Shown: piece by piece, positions 42,401 to 52,839 of the stretch
Numbering within the stretch: the stretch's first letter is position 1
Layout: each line of letters starts with the position of its first letter
Assembly: GCA_018350325.1 (NCBI GenBank)
Contig: JAEVLN010000017.1
Coordinates: 1,202,666-1,266,665 of the forward strand
Length of the DNA: 64,000 bases
Reading direction: 5' to 3'
Source of the DNA: Globodera rostochiensis
Taxonomy: Eukaryota > Nematoda > Chromadorea > Rhabditida > Heteroderidae
Position numbers and translations under genes: made by a program
The notes under the pieces: model-generated
What the model was told of the DNA's origin: nothing
The model's input: only the letters and a program-made list of their open reading frames with translations
Databases searched by the model: none

Positions 42401-45090
42401 AACAATTCGATGTTTCGTTGTCTTTTTTTGGCGGTTCCTTTAATTGTGATTCTGACAGAAGAGAAATGTGCCAGGACCAATCGCTGTACTGCAAACTGTG
42501 CAATGTGAGGAGACATTTCAAGCGAATCGGCTACCGGTCTGAATCCCCCCACGATGGCTGATTCAGTCCCGTACTGAAGCTAACATTAAGTCTAATTAGG
42601 CCTAAGCCACCTTGGATTTAGATTCGTAAGGCTTAGGCTTAGGCCTCGGCCTAAGCCTAAACTAGCCTAAGCCTAGCTTAGACCAGGCTTAGGCTTAGGC
42701 TTAGCCTAAGACGTTGAGGAGATTCGGGAAGTTTTGGCTGTGTGGGGATTCGAGACACATTTGGCTGTGGGGGGATTCGGGCGAGGGGGATTCAGAGACC
42801 GGAAGTGAGCGAATCATCAAATAAAAATTGAATAGACAAAATTTAAAACTGCCAAATGTTCAGAATGCCAAGGTTTTGTCCCTCACAAAAATCAATAAGG
42901 ATCAATTCACGCCGGTCCCACAGCTCCAATTCACATTTAAAAATTGCCAATTTACGATTTTGGCTATTATTGTGCCAAGTTTGGAGGACGACGATCTCCG
43001 TCAAACTGAGCCATTTGATGGCCAGCAAATTGACAAAATTTCACAAAAATTTGGCGATGAAATCGAAAAATTGATTAAAGCTGATCACCTTTTTGACGAA
43101 GGTCAATTTAGAAGCACTCAAAAAGTGAACGACGATACGATAGAACTGTTGACAAATTCACTTATTCATGCCGGTAGTAATTAAAATTTCTTAAAAAATA
43201 ATAAAAAACATTTTTTTTTTGTTTACTTTCAGAACCACGCGAAATACCCAAAATTATGGAGCAAATTTTCATGTTCGACGAGTTCAGTGAGCTGTTGGTT
43301 AAGGAGCGTCAAATAGCCATTCGTCAAAGGGAATCAGTGACGGATTTGGTTGCCACGCTGAAAGTTTTTGCGAGTGCGTGAAAATTTAAGAGGAAAATAA
43401 AATATATATTTCAATTAAAAAAACATTTAGATTTTGGAAACGATCTAAAAATTGCGGAATTTATTGCGGATACCGTCGCATTTGGAAAAATGCATAATGA
43501 GAGTAACAATTCGATGAACAAATTTTGTCTCACTTTGGCCTATTTGGAACTTTGGGCAAATTGTCAGGATTTTTTAAAAAAATAATATTTAAAAATGCTT
43601 AATTTTAGCTAATCACATCGATGACGCAATGTTGGGCTATTTGGATTTTAAAATTTTGACTATAATGGTGACTAAAATATTTTTGCTGTACCCAAATGCA
43701 TCTCTGCCATGGTTAATCGAAAAGTTCTTCATCACATATTCAACGTGGTAAGTTTAAAATTGTTGAAATTTGTTATGATGATTCGCCAAAAATTAAGGAA
43801 ATGGCCGCTGCCGATACAATTGGCTGAAATTGACTTTGATCGGAAGGGCGAATTTATGAGTTGGACGCCGGGACGAGAATGGTTCACAAAAAGGCAATTT
43901 TCCCCTAAAGCATTGCTTAAAACAATCCGTGCCGAAATGGCCATGCCGATCATCACCCCAACATTTCCTGAACATAATCTGGCACAGAATGCCAATTTGT
44001 CCTCCATAAAATGCATACAAAATCAAATGACCAAAGGCAGGCACATTTAACTAGGGTTGGACGGGACCGGACTTTTGGAAAAACCGGGACTAAATTTGAT
44101 CCCGGTCAAAAAAATCGGGACTACTGGGCAAAACAAGAAAAAAATGGTTGGTAAAAAACCGGGACCATTATAAGGGGATTTTAAAGGAATTTTGAAAATC
44201 GGGACTAAAATTTTCAGTACCAGAATAGAAAAAATAGACCATTTCAGTACTGGTCCCGGTCCCGTCCAACCCTACATTTAAAATTTTTTCACGTCATTTT
44301 CCTTTTATTTTAGCGTTGGCAAAAATACGAAATGAAAATGTTCAAAATGCACTAATTGTTCCATTAGAAAGCCAAAAATTCTCAAATATGGTAAAAAATA
44401 TAAAGAAAGAAATAGCTGTAAAATTTTAAAATTCAGTATGAACATTTCATCGTTGTCACTTGTACGGCATCAAATTATGGAATTGACAATTTTGCAAATT
44501 TTGTCAGCAAACGCCTCGGGCCCGAATTAGCAGAAATTATTGAAAATCCGTTGGAAAAGTGGATTAAATTTAGCCATATCTGTTCTCGTTGCTTTTCTCT
44601 AGGGGAATGCAGTAAAATGTCATCTCCGAAATCCCCGGCCACGAGGTTAATGCAAAACTGCTGGGGGAGAAAATGAATAAAATTTAATTTTTATTTACAT
44701 ATTTACTAGAGCCCGCCATTTTGAAATTTAGTGGAATCGGATCCTGGACCTGGAGAAGGTGCCTCTGGACACGATTTTACCAAAGTCCAGAAAAATCCAG
44801 GCCCTGTCTGTACCCCAGGTCCAGACCGGGCTCTGATTTTTACAGAATTAAACTAATGAAAAATTTTTAATTTCTTTAAAAGCATTCATTTTTTTAGTTA
44901 TTGCAAGAAAATTTGGCTGATTGGGATAGAATTGAATGAATCATCAAAGGAGTTGAGCAAGTTTAAAAGCAAATTAAGGGCAAATCTGAAGAAATTTGAT
45001 GAAAAAATCAAAAGCGACTTTTATGGCGGTTTTGTTGAGATCGAATCGGAATATGTTGATGAGCGTGAAACGCTTCAAAAATTCTGGTAA
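33462..45090 (+). CDS. very large predicted secreted protein, family unrecognised
   Basis: Twenty-three phase-consistent exons: 33462-33549, 33607-33952, 34038-34369, 34550-34685, 34786-35168, 35230-35403, 35571-35631, 36269-36581, 36827-37130, 37188-37763, 38344-38922, 39662-41542, 41810-42096, 42149-42253, 42313-42504, 42864-43173, 43233-43373, 43431-43562, 43609-43747, 43798-44036, 44314-44390, 44437-44645, 44898-45090. Their sum is 7,197 bases (2,398 residues). The N-terminus is signal-like (QQNIFIVVVLLSIRAKC). Most of the protein is charged and alpha-helical. A motif near exon ends recurs: LELLECKYPLIMSIG and MDTLESKNPQILHFE. Exon 12 encodes SP-rich sequence, a basic KRAKRKKAKRNKNR patch and eight copies of a 19-residue repeat. 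A small Cys-rich part (CHISDKC, CDSDRREMC, CKLC) is in exon 15. Two introns use GC donors. An alternative is two or three adjacent genes, since in-frame stops follow the donors at 35403 and 38922. Confidence 0.65.
35712..36186. mobile_element. TAGGGC-type foldback element, copy 2 (intronic)
   Basis: It starts TAGGGCGTCCAAAAATATGC and ends TATTTTTGGACGCCCTA, a perfect inverse of the first bases. The left part, including CCTGAACTGGGAACAGCCTG and GCACGAAAAACGT, closely matches the 7981-8505 copy. It carries the inverse 50-bp module (GCACCCCTAAAAATTGACTT). It lies in intron 7 of the giant gene and has no coding sequence. Confidence 0.78.
36559..36815 (+). repeat. triplicated exon-intron junction in the giant gene
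   Basis: AATATGTTTGAAGAGGTG... followed by CCGTTTTATGCTTTAACAAC and ACATTTTAACATTAAATTA occurs three times in a row. The first copy is the real end of exon 8 and its donor (GAAGAG|GTGTGC); the other two lie in the intron, each with a copy of the exon end and a slightly changed donor (GAGGTGCCG). Confidence 0.88.
37795..38030 (+). repeat. degenerate CACTTCAGTGCCGGA repeat in intron 10
   Basis: Words such as ACACTTCAGTGCCGGCACTT, TTTAGTGCCAGATACTTC and CTTCAGTACCGGACACTT follow one another with a variable period of about 15-25 bases, continuing weakly to 38160. It then runs into a CCGGGAC-type remnant (37978-38034). No coding sequence. Confidence 0.6.
38998..39240. repeat. GATCGAGATT-rich element, internally duplicated copy
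   Basis: AGGTCCGTTCGAGATTCTCG at the left and TCTCGATTGGTCCTCAAGTC at the right are inverse-related. Between them a block of about 95 bases (CGAGATTCTCGATCGTAATC, then TTGATCGAACAAATTTTTTC) is present twice. It lies in intron 11 of the giant gene. Confidence 0.65.
40062..40518 (+). repeat. 57-bp coding repeat, eight copies
   Basis: Each unit encodes a 19-residue sequence with the core QNPSEQIVQVDETPEK followed by a variable tripeptide (WRG, LIG or WRR). Blocks of identical variants (LIG four times, WRR three times) show recent copying. The last copy changes DET to DKA. The array is in frame in exon 12. The minus strand is also open across it, which I regard as a by-product. Confidence 0.92.
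42585..42716. repeat. interstitial TTAGGC-like tract
   Basis: The tract contains CTTAGGCTTAGGC, GGCCTAAGCCTAAAC, CTAGCCTAAGCCTAG and AGGCTTAGGCTTAGGCTTAG, that is, the nematode telomere hexamer in both orientations, partly as inverted arms. It sits in the intron between exons 15 and 16 of the giant gene. A shorter run occurs at 63953-63971. Confidence 0.8.
44052..44274. mobile_element. CCGGGAC-type foldback element, copy 2 (intronic)
   Basis: Left end TAGGGTTGGACGGGACCGG, right end CCGGTCCCGTCCAACCCTA: near-perfect terminal inverted repeats with TA at the edges. The interior (CTACTGGGCAAAACAAG, AAAACCGGGACCATTATAAG, TTTCAGTACCAGAATAG) aligns along its length with 13975-14176. It lies in intron 20 of the giant gene. 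Confidence 0.82.
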
Positions 45091-47323
45091 TATTACACAA
45101 ATAAGCAATTTTCATTATTTGTAAAATTTTAGGGGCATTGATTTAAATTTAATTTAATCGAATTAATTAAACGAAATCAACTGAAAAAAAGATCTTTCTT
45201 TATATGCAATATTATTTTGATCAGTATTATATTGAAATTTGATAAACGTTCAAGTGATTTATTAATGCCAAATTTTAAATTATTAAATAATGCAAAGAAT
45301 GTTTAACTTTGTTAACTGAAAATGCAAAATCAAAACATTCTTTTGTTTTGTTTCTGTGCATTAGCTGAAACAGAATGATCCGTCGTTGGAATTGAATCTT
45401 CCGTTGTTGAAACAGAATATTTATTGTCTTAGGTCTTATTAACCAATTATTTTAATTAAAAAAAAGATTTGCCCGCCAAAAATGGAATTTTCTTAAATTC
45501 TCCATATTTAAATTCTTTGACTGAATTGCATTTGAACTGAAATTTTTATCACAAATGAATTATTATAAATGTCGCGAAAAAAATTTTGTGATCACTTTAC
45601 ACCCCTAATTTTGGGACTTTTAAGGAACTATTTAGGCCATTTTTTAGTCCCTATTTTGAAGTTTTTAAGGAACTATTGAACTAACTTTTTTGGGGGTTTT
45701 AGGAACTAAAATCCCATCCCCAGTCGTTATATATAAGTAAATATTTCAAGTAAATTAATTTATTAGAGTAAAAAAAAATATATCAGCAGGGACATACGGG
45801 ACAAATCCAACCCCGCCGGTCTGTATTTGGCTGATTTACAACGGACCCCCGAACACTTCGGTGTGCTTGAAAAAGGGGCATTTCGGTGTCATAAAATTAA
45901 AGAAAAATGTAATGGCATTCTAACGCAAGCGCTCATTAGGCATTGACGAATGTTTAATTTGACGATAAATCATTAGTAGATAGATCCGAATCCGGCGGAT
46001 TTTTGCCGTCGATTTTATTATGGAAAATAAACAATTTTTGGAACATAACTCACACATATTTTACCAGAATTAGGAAATAAACAATAGCCCGGGTGATCAA
46101 ATTAATAGAAACAAAATGCATGACGGTTTCTTTCTAAACTTTAATAGATCACAAAATGCCAGAAAATAGATGAAGTTCCGGACATCCACGCAACAAATTC
46201 ATCGCAAATCGGCGAGAAAGTGAGGTTCCTTAATTTTTGAATTATTCGCGGTTTGAAAAAAATGGATCAACAGAAAAAGATTTATCATATGAAACTAATC
46301 AGATCAGATAACTCTAGTTTCTCCTCCTTTTTTTGTTTGTTTATTCCTTACGTTGCTTGTGAATGTGCAAATCCTTGCTAAAATTGGGAGTCGAACAACC
46401 GCAACAGAGAAGCCAACAGGAATATGAAAATGACGGGTTGACAATGCAAAAAAGAGTCCATCATGCAATTGTGAAAATTTTTTTTGGCACTGCCATCGAA
46501 CGTCGAATTTAGAAATGTGTGTAAATAGATGCGCGAGCCTGAAAGAAGTTGTAAGATGTGGATGTTGTTGCAGAAAAGTAAAAAATAGAGCATTTCGATA
46601 TTTGGCAAATATCGAGAAAAAAATGTGCGCAACACATCCACAAGTTGCCGATTACACTTTCATTAAATGCGAATTGAATGTTACTTCTTAATATAATTTT
46701 TTTACGGAATTGGGTTGGAGAAGTAATCGGGGAAATTGGATGGGAAAAGAGAGAAGGAATAGCGGATGTGAATCAATATATTCATTCATTCATTGAATTA
46801 TTATTGTCAAATCTGAAAAAATGAATATTTTCGACACAAAAACGAAGCAATGTGTAGTAAATATCAAAAAAATTCAAACATACGGCAAACAAAATGATTT
46901 AACTGCACGAACACTCGTCATTGCTCGGCTGCTGTTGGATCTGAAAATAAATAAAGACAATTGATTCTTGGTGATACTGTAGTATAGCTGCTGTCCTTAT
47001 TTTGGGATAGATTTTCGGGATTATAGCATTCAAACGCGACCTGCCTTAAGGACCGATCGAGATCGATAAATCTCAAAAAATCTCCATCGATGCAATTTTT
47101 TCGATCGCGATTTCGTGAAACTCAAAAAAAAAATATCGAGATTCGTTCGAGATCACTGAAAATCTCGAAAAATCTCGGCAAAAATTTCTTCGATCGACCG
47201 AGATTTGGATCGGTCCGTGCTCTAGCTTGGAGTTTGACCGAGATTTTGAAAAACATCCAACCACTAAAACAAAATCGTTTTCCACAAATAAATCGTACAA
47301 CTGCACAATAAGGTGTCACAAAG
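45091..47323. other. intergenic region
   Basis: Mostly AT-rich sequence without a supported gene. On the minus strand 46378-46560 could be a last exon (acceptor TTCTTTCAG, hydrophobic end CQPVIFIFLLASLLRLFD) of a lost membrane protein, but no partner exons were found. A GATCGAGATT-type element with arms GGACCGATCGAGATCGATAA and CGACCGAGATTTGGATCGGT occupies 47048-47235. Confidence 0.45.
47048..47235. repeat. GATCGAGATT-type foldback element
   Basis: GGACCGATCGAGATCGATAA at the left is mirrored by GATCGACCGAGATTTGGATC and GGTCC at the right; the interior is a string of TCGAGATTCG and AAATCTCG words. It belongs to the same family as 3836-3935 and 38998-39240. Confidence 0.65.
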
Positions 47324-50300
47324 TCATCTGAGAACAGCTAACAATCTAATTATTAATGAGATAATTGTTTCTTTTTTGCCTTTGGGTGGACTTTGTTTTC
47401 GGATGAGCACCGGCGGCTTCGGCGGCTCCGGCAGCGATCGTCGGATTAGCAGCGGCGGCTTGGGTGGCGGTGTCAGTTTGGGTGGCATCGGAGGGGGCGG
47501 GAGCAGGTCGCACAGCGACGAAGACGAATGGAACACCGGTGGAACGGGCGGCTGAATTTTTGATTGCAACAAAAAAAAGGACAAAGAATTCGCCAACCTT
47601 CGGAATGGGTCGAACCAACGCGGCAGCCAGCATCGGAGCCGACAACGACGGATGGAAGGCCGCCAACGAAGACGAAGATTGTTGTTGTTCACCGTCGGCA
47701 GCGGTGGCCGAGAGCGCCGTAGGCGGTGCAACGGGTGGTGGCGGAAGTGGCGCTTTGCCAAGTTGCAGCCAGGACATGGACTTTTGAGTGGAGCCCTACA
47801 AAGCACATAAAACCAATTAGCAACGCATTAGGCACTCCACCCATGCAGTTTATAAGAGGCAAAAAATATACGAGAAAATTTAAAATTCAAAATTTTCTCG
47901 GACCCGCCCGCCTAAAAAGTAGTTGAAAAAAATCGCGCCAAAAAAATACGAAAATCGGTTCAAAGCATAAATTTGGTTATACAGTATCGAGGTAAAATCC
48001 AAATAACTTTTATACGTGCACTCAATTGCAAATGTCTGCTTTTTCCTCAAAAAAGTCGCATTTTTCATTTATAGTATCGCATTTTCAAAGGGTCGACCCC
48101 CCCCCCCCCCTCTCCCATGTAGTTCGGTTCGTACGCCCACCTACTTTTAAGCTATGTTTGAAATGTTTTATAAAATAATTGCTTTTAATTAAATTCATCG
48201 CTTAATCAAACAACTCCCAAAACTCACAGCAATTTTGATTTTGATTTCACTGCTCAACAGTCGGAAAGGCTTTTTGAACGGTGCCGCTGCACAGTCCGCC
48301 TCTGCTTCCTCCTCGCCCGCCTCCTTGGCCTTTTGCGTGCGACGCTTCCAACTCTCGTGACGACCTTTTTTGTTTAATTAGAGAGAATCAGAATCTGGTG
48401 GAATTGAAACCAGGAAACACAAGAAAATTCAGGATCGTCGAGATTGACGAAAGTTGTGCTTTGGTCAATTTGCAAAGCTCTGTCCCATTCTCGAAGATTT
48501 TTCTAGTCCAATCTCCGGTCTAAACCAATTTGAAACTATAATTTCAAACGAAAACAGGACAACAATCGCTTCATAATTTCAAGAAGTCGAATTTGAAGCA
48601 TGGAAAGTGCTGTCCTGTGTCTTTTCTTCTCTTACGTTGGAATCGCTCCTCCTCGTCGCCCTCCTCCTCGCTGCCGCTGGACACCTTTTGCAACAGCAAA
48701 TAGTCGTCATCGTCGGCCGTAGCATGCCCTCCAGCGAGATGCATTCGTCGGACCGCCACCGCCTCCTCTGTGCTGCTGGTGTTGAGGAACACCGCCAACA
48801 CCGAGCGGAAAGTCCGGACTGATCCATTTGGTGAAGGGCACCGGACGAGCGGCCTCCTCCTCCGCCACCTGTTTACAGAGCGCTGAAAAATGGTAAATAT
48901 TTAATTTATTTAAAATTAGAAAAAATAAAACTAAAATTCCCACTTGCCAACTGTTCCACCGATTTGATTTTTATTGTGTCCACCAATTCTGCTCCCTTAG
49001 GCAATTTTCCTTCCTGCAAAAAATGAGCTATAAATTATGTTATGGGTTTAAAATTTATAGAGTAAGAATTATAATCTTTTTTTTTCGTTCGGACCATGGC
49101 CAATTTGGTGGCATTTTCGGTGGCGATCTCCAGCAGTTTGCGCTTGTCAATTTGGCCACGATCATCCAAATATTCGGATTTTGGGCGCGGTGTGAAGAAG
49201 CGAAGGTTCGCCCGGCCACGCCCTCGACCACGTCCAAAACTAAATTTGAACAATTATTAAATCATTAAAAGAAAATTAACATTAAATTCAGAAATAGGCG
49301 AATTCTGGAAAATAAATATTTTTTTTATAAAAACATAAAATATTAGTACCCTCGTCCGCGCAGTGTCGAAATGGTCATTGTTGTCGTCGTCATGCCGCCG
49401 CTGGCCCCACGGACCAATCCGTACGTGGTCCGTCGTGCACCGCCCGGAATGTACGGGCGTCGAAGAGTGGAGATGAGCTTCGGGTCCCGCACATGGGCCG
49501 GCAACTGTAAAAATGCACAAACAAATCATCAAAAAATGTTTTTTTTTGCATATATTAATACTAGTATAGTACGTAAATTATAAAAACATAAAAAGTTTGT
49601 TTAGCAAAGAAATTGAAAAAATAATTGCAACAAATGTAAAAAATTTTTGTTTTTTAAATAAATATTTTCCTTTTTTACCTGCCCACCCGCCGCCAATTTC
49701 TTCTGCAAAAATTCCGCACGCGCCTTTTCATACATTCGCCAAGAGCTGCAGCAAAAATTGGGATGGCAAAATTAAAAAAAAATCGTAAATTAAATAAAAA
49801 GCGCAATTTTTCGAATTCCAAAAAATGGATTTTTAAAATTTATTTTCCTTAAAATTTTTGTGCACCCACCTGGCATCCGGACCGTAGGAACGGACGGATC
49901 GGCGATTCTTCGGCTCATTGCTGCTGTCAGCTAAACATTTTAAATGATTTAATTTTAAAAAATCATCACAAATTTCACTGATTCGTTTTTACAGTTTACA
50001 AAATTTTTGAAAGCTTATAATTTTAATTAAAAAAATCAAAACATGACCAATATTCGTTTGAAATTTATTTTTAGAGGAAAGACCGAAAAGGAAAAAATTA
50101 AAAAAAAAATATGCCCAACGACAAACGCACAGCTATACGTTCGGTCACTTCGCGAGCGAGAAGAGCTAGAGGAGGAGGAAGCGCTGGCTGCTGTCACCGG
50201 ACGAACGGCGACGCGAACGTGCCGCCGCCGAAGACACAGAGGTCCCAAAATGAACAAATTGTCATAATTAATTAAATCGATTTGGCCAAATAAGCCGAAA

Positions 50301-52839
50301 CTGTACACGGATATTTGGAGTAATAAAAAGGCTTGTGTAAAATTATTTTCAAATGTTCTTTTCTACCGACTATAATAAAAAAAAATTACCAACGGCAGGC
50401 ATAGCCAGAATTTTTTTTCAGGGGGGGGGGTGCTGAGTCAAGAAAAATTCGATTTTTTAGGGGTGCATTTTTGGGTTTTATTGCATTTTTCTTACGCAAT
50501 TTTTCGGGGGGAGGGGGGGGGAGGCGGTGCCGATAGGCGCCGCCGAGAAAAATTTTTGACTCAATTTGTTAAGAGATATGCACCAAAAATTTAAAAAATG
50601 TGGTAATTTGTTTAAAACATTTTTAAAATGAGAGAGCTCGGCGATGCCGATAGGCTCCGCCGGGAAAAATTTTGACGATTTTAAAAGCGATTGTAAAGAA
50701 ATTGGATCAAATAAATGACCAATTTGCAAAACAATAGGGTCCCCCCTATGTATTTTTTTTCACAAGGGGCCCCCTCAGCCCCCCCCCCCTGGCTACGCTC
50801 TTGCCACACGGTTTATTAAAGACCCGAGATTTTTTAATTTGAAGAATTTTTCTAAAAACAAGGCTCAAAATATAAATGCCATTGCGACTAATTTTTTTTG
50901 GAAGGCCTCTCAAGACCATGACATGTCTGTCGTATGGAAAAAAGTTTCCATATAAAGTTTCAGTGTTTTCTGTTATTGTGGATTTAAAGAAATTGTTGAA
51001 AGCACCTGCGCGATCTGCTGCTGGCACTTGACGGTGACGACGCCGCAGCGGAGGACGATGCCGAGACTGAGGAAGTACGTTCTCGTTGCTGTTGTTGTTG
51101 CTGCGCAGCACGCGGGGGCGTCAACGGACTGAGCGAGCGAGCGCACAACGGCCGCAATGTGCCACGCGCGCGTGTCACGGCGGGCGGCGGCGATGGTGTC
51201 AGCGATGCACGGCGCGGAAGCACGCGACGGCGCGTTCCCCACTCCCCAGCAGTGGGCGACGAAGGTGGCGGACGCTTGCGCCGCGCGGGCGGCAGCGCAC
51301 GCAGCTGTGGACTTGTGCGACGCGGCGGCAGCGGGCGGTAGGGACGACGGAAACGCGCGACCGGTCGTCTGGCGGAAAACGTGCGGTCGTCGCTGCTGCT
51401 GGCGGCGGCAACACGCGTTGTGGCGGAAGCGGTGGTTGAGGAGGTTCTTCGTTGGATGGCGGACGTAGAAGTGGACCTAAAAACATTTTCGTGTTAAGCA
51501 AATTGGTTCTATTTAAATAATTAAGAATACACACTCACTAGCAAAATGTAAGAAATTTTCAAAAAAATCCATTTTTTTTTTAATCTTCCTCATTGAACGT
51601 GTGAATCAGGGACGTAGCCAGGGGGGGGGGATTCCCCCCCCCCTCGAAATGCAATTTCACAAAAAAAAAAGAGGGGGACCCTTTTGTTTTGCACTTTTAC
51701 AATTTTTGACCAATTTTTTTAACAAATTGCCATCAAAAATCAAAAAAAAATTTGCTTTTTTGAAAATTCCTTAAAATTAAATGTACTGGCGCTCAGATGG
51801 GACAAATTCCCCCTCCCAAAAATTTTTCTGGCTTACGGCCCTGCTGCTGGTGTGAATTGCAGATTTTTTTATTCAAAAAATTTCGTAACAAGCGATTGAC
51901 AGCAACGGCTGAACCCCAAAAAGAACTTAGGATTTTTTTTTGTAAATAAAAATTCAAACATTTGTGTACGGCTTGCCCCTGCGTCCTCCGCCGTGTCCAC
52001 CGGTGCCGTTTCCGCTGCTTCCTCATCAATTTCCTTCGCCTTTTTCCGCTTTTTGCTCTTCTTTTTCAGCCTCTTTCGCAACAGTTTTTCAGCCTAAAAA
52101 CATAAGTTAAAAAAACAAATAGGCACAACAAAAAGCGGATGCTTTTTTCAATTTCCGTTCAAATATTTTTCAAAAATTTCCGAACGGCTTTGAGAATTTC
52201 CGGTTCATTTTCACAGAATACGTCAATTTTTGTTAAATTCTGGTCCTCTTTTCTCAGAATTACCTCAGCGTTTCCTTGACCGGTTAGCGCCTCCGCCTCT
52301 TTGCGCACGCGTTTCGCCTCCTTGCGCGCCCGCTTCCGCTCCTTCCGCTCGCGCTTTTGCCGCCGGCGCTCTTTCGGATCCTCTGCAATTTGCTGCGCTT
52401 CAACCGCCGCTGTCGCATCGTTGACTTCGTCAATGTCCTAAAATTCAAATTGTTTGTACAAAAACTCCAGAAAATTAGTTTAATGGGTTGAAAGTTAGGC
52501 AAAAATTGATATGGCCAAAACCTGTGCCATAACAGCGTCTTCTTCTGCTGCTTCTACTGCAATTGCCTCTCCTCCGTCGTCGTCGGCGCCGTTGTGCTGC
52601 GGCAGTTGTGCCATCGCTGCCGCCTCTTTGCGCGCGCGTTTCGCTTCCTTGCGCGCCCGCTTCCGTTCTTTCCGCTCGCGTTTGTGCTGCCGACGTTCCT
52701 CCGCCTCCGCCGCTTCTGCAACAACGCCCAAAAATATGTCGTCGTCAATGTCCATTGCCTAAGTTTAGGCATTTTGACATAAAAAAATTTAAGACGTTGT
52801 CTCAATTTGCATAAAACTTACAAAACAAACATTAGACAT
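47324..52839 (-). CDS. RS- and Lys/Arg-rich nuclear protein, splicing-factor-like (weakly SON-like)
   Basis: In transcript order the exons are 52839-52822 (MSNVCF), 52758-52522, 52437-52264, 52093-51970, a complex exon or exons within 51478-50999, about 50260-50130, 49932-49870, 49745-49681, 49506-49351, about 49240-49091, 49016-48952, about 48880-48620, about 48380-48240, 47796-47608 and 47569-47324. Exons 2 and 3 each carry KRERKERKRARKEAKR. The middle has an SR-type stretch (SSSSSSSRSRSDRT; QQQQQQRERTSS). It is followed by FGRGRGRGRANLRFFTPRPK and YLDDRGQIDKRKLLEIATEN, which resembles the LDKAQLLEIAKANA segment of the splicing co-factor SON. Later come CKQVAEEEA, KKPFRLLSSEIKIKI and a Pro-rich C-terminus (PPPPMPPKLTPPPKPPLLIR). 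I saw no G-patch or dsRNA-binding domain. A nuclear RNA-processing role is inferred from composition. The 51.0-51.5 kb exon structure is unresolved. Confidence 0.6.
50400..50815. repeat. dispersed GGGGGG-...-CCCCCC element in an intron of the RS-rich gene
   Basis: It begins GGCATAGCCAGAATTTTTTT with a G run and ends with a C run and CCTGGCTACGCTCTTGCC, so GTAGCCAG is inverted at the ends. Inside are the 50-bp module (ATTTTTTAGGGGTGCATTTT), two GGCGGTGCCGATAGGCGCCG-type palindromes and ACAATAGGGTCCCCCCTATG. Shorter relatives are at 51607-51850 (GGGACGTAGCCAGGGGGG) and 2450-2600 (GGGTCCCCCCTATGG). It is probably a non-autonomous element. Confidence 0.6.
51607..51850. repeat. short relative of the GTAGCCAGGGGGG element
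   Basis: It starts CAGGGACGTAGCCAGGGGGG and closes near 51830-51850 with AATTTTTCTGGCTTACGGCC, inverse to the start. The interior has GAGGGGGACCCTTTTGTTTT. It lies in an intron of the RS-rich gene and has no coding sequence. Confidence 0.6.

Noticed and set aside
46378..46641. Minus-strand hydrophobic frame that could be a receptor exon
   Set aside because: A single exon-like block with no partner exons and no family motif; kept only as a remark in the intergenic entry.
47313..47787. Plus-strand Gly-rich open frames
   Set aside because: They are complementary to the Pro-rich C-terminal exons of the minus-strand RS-rich gene, whose two exons join in phase with proper splice sites.
50973..51534. 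Three overlapping minus-strand and three plus-strand GC-rich frames
   Set aside because: I could not decide a unique exon structure, and high GC leaves all frames open. The region is included only as part of the RS-rich gene without exon limits.
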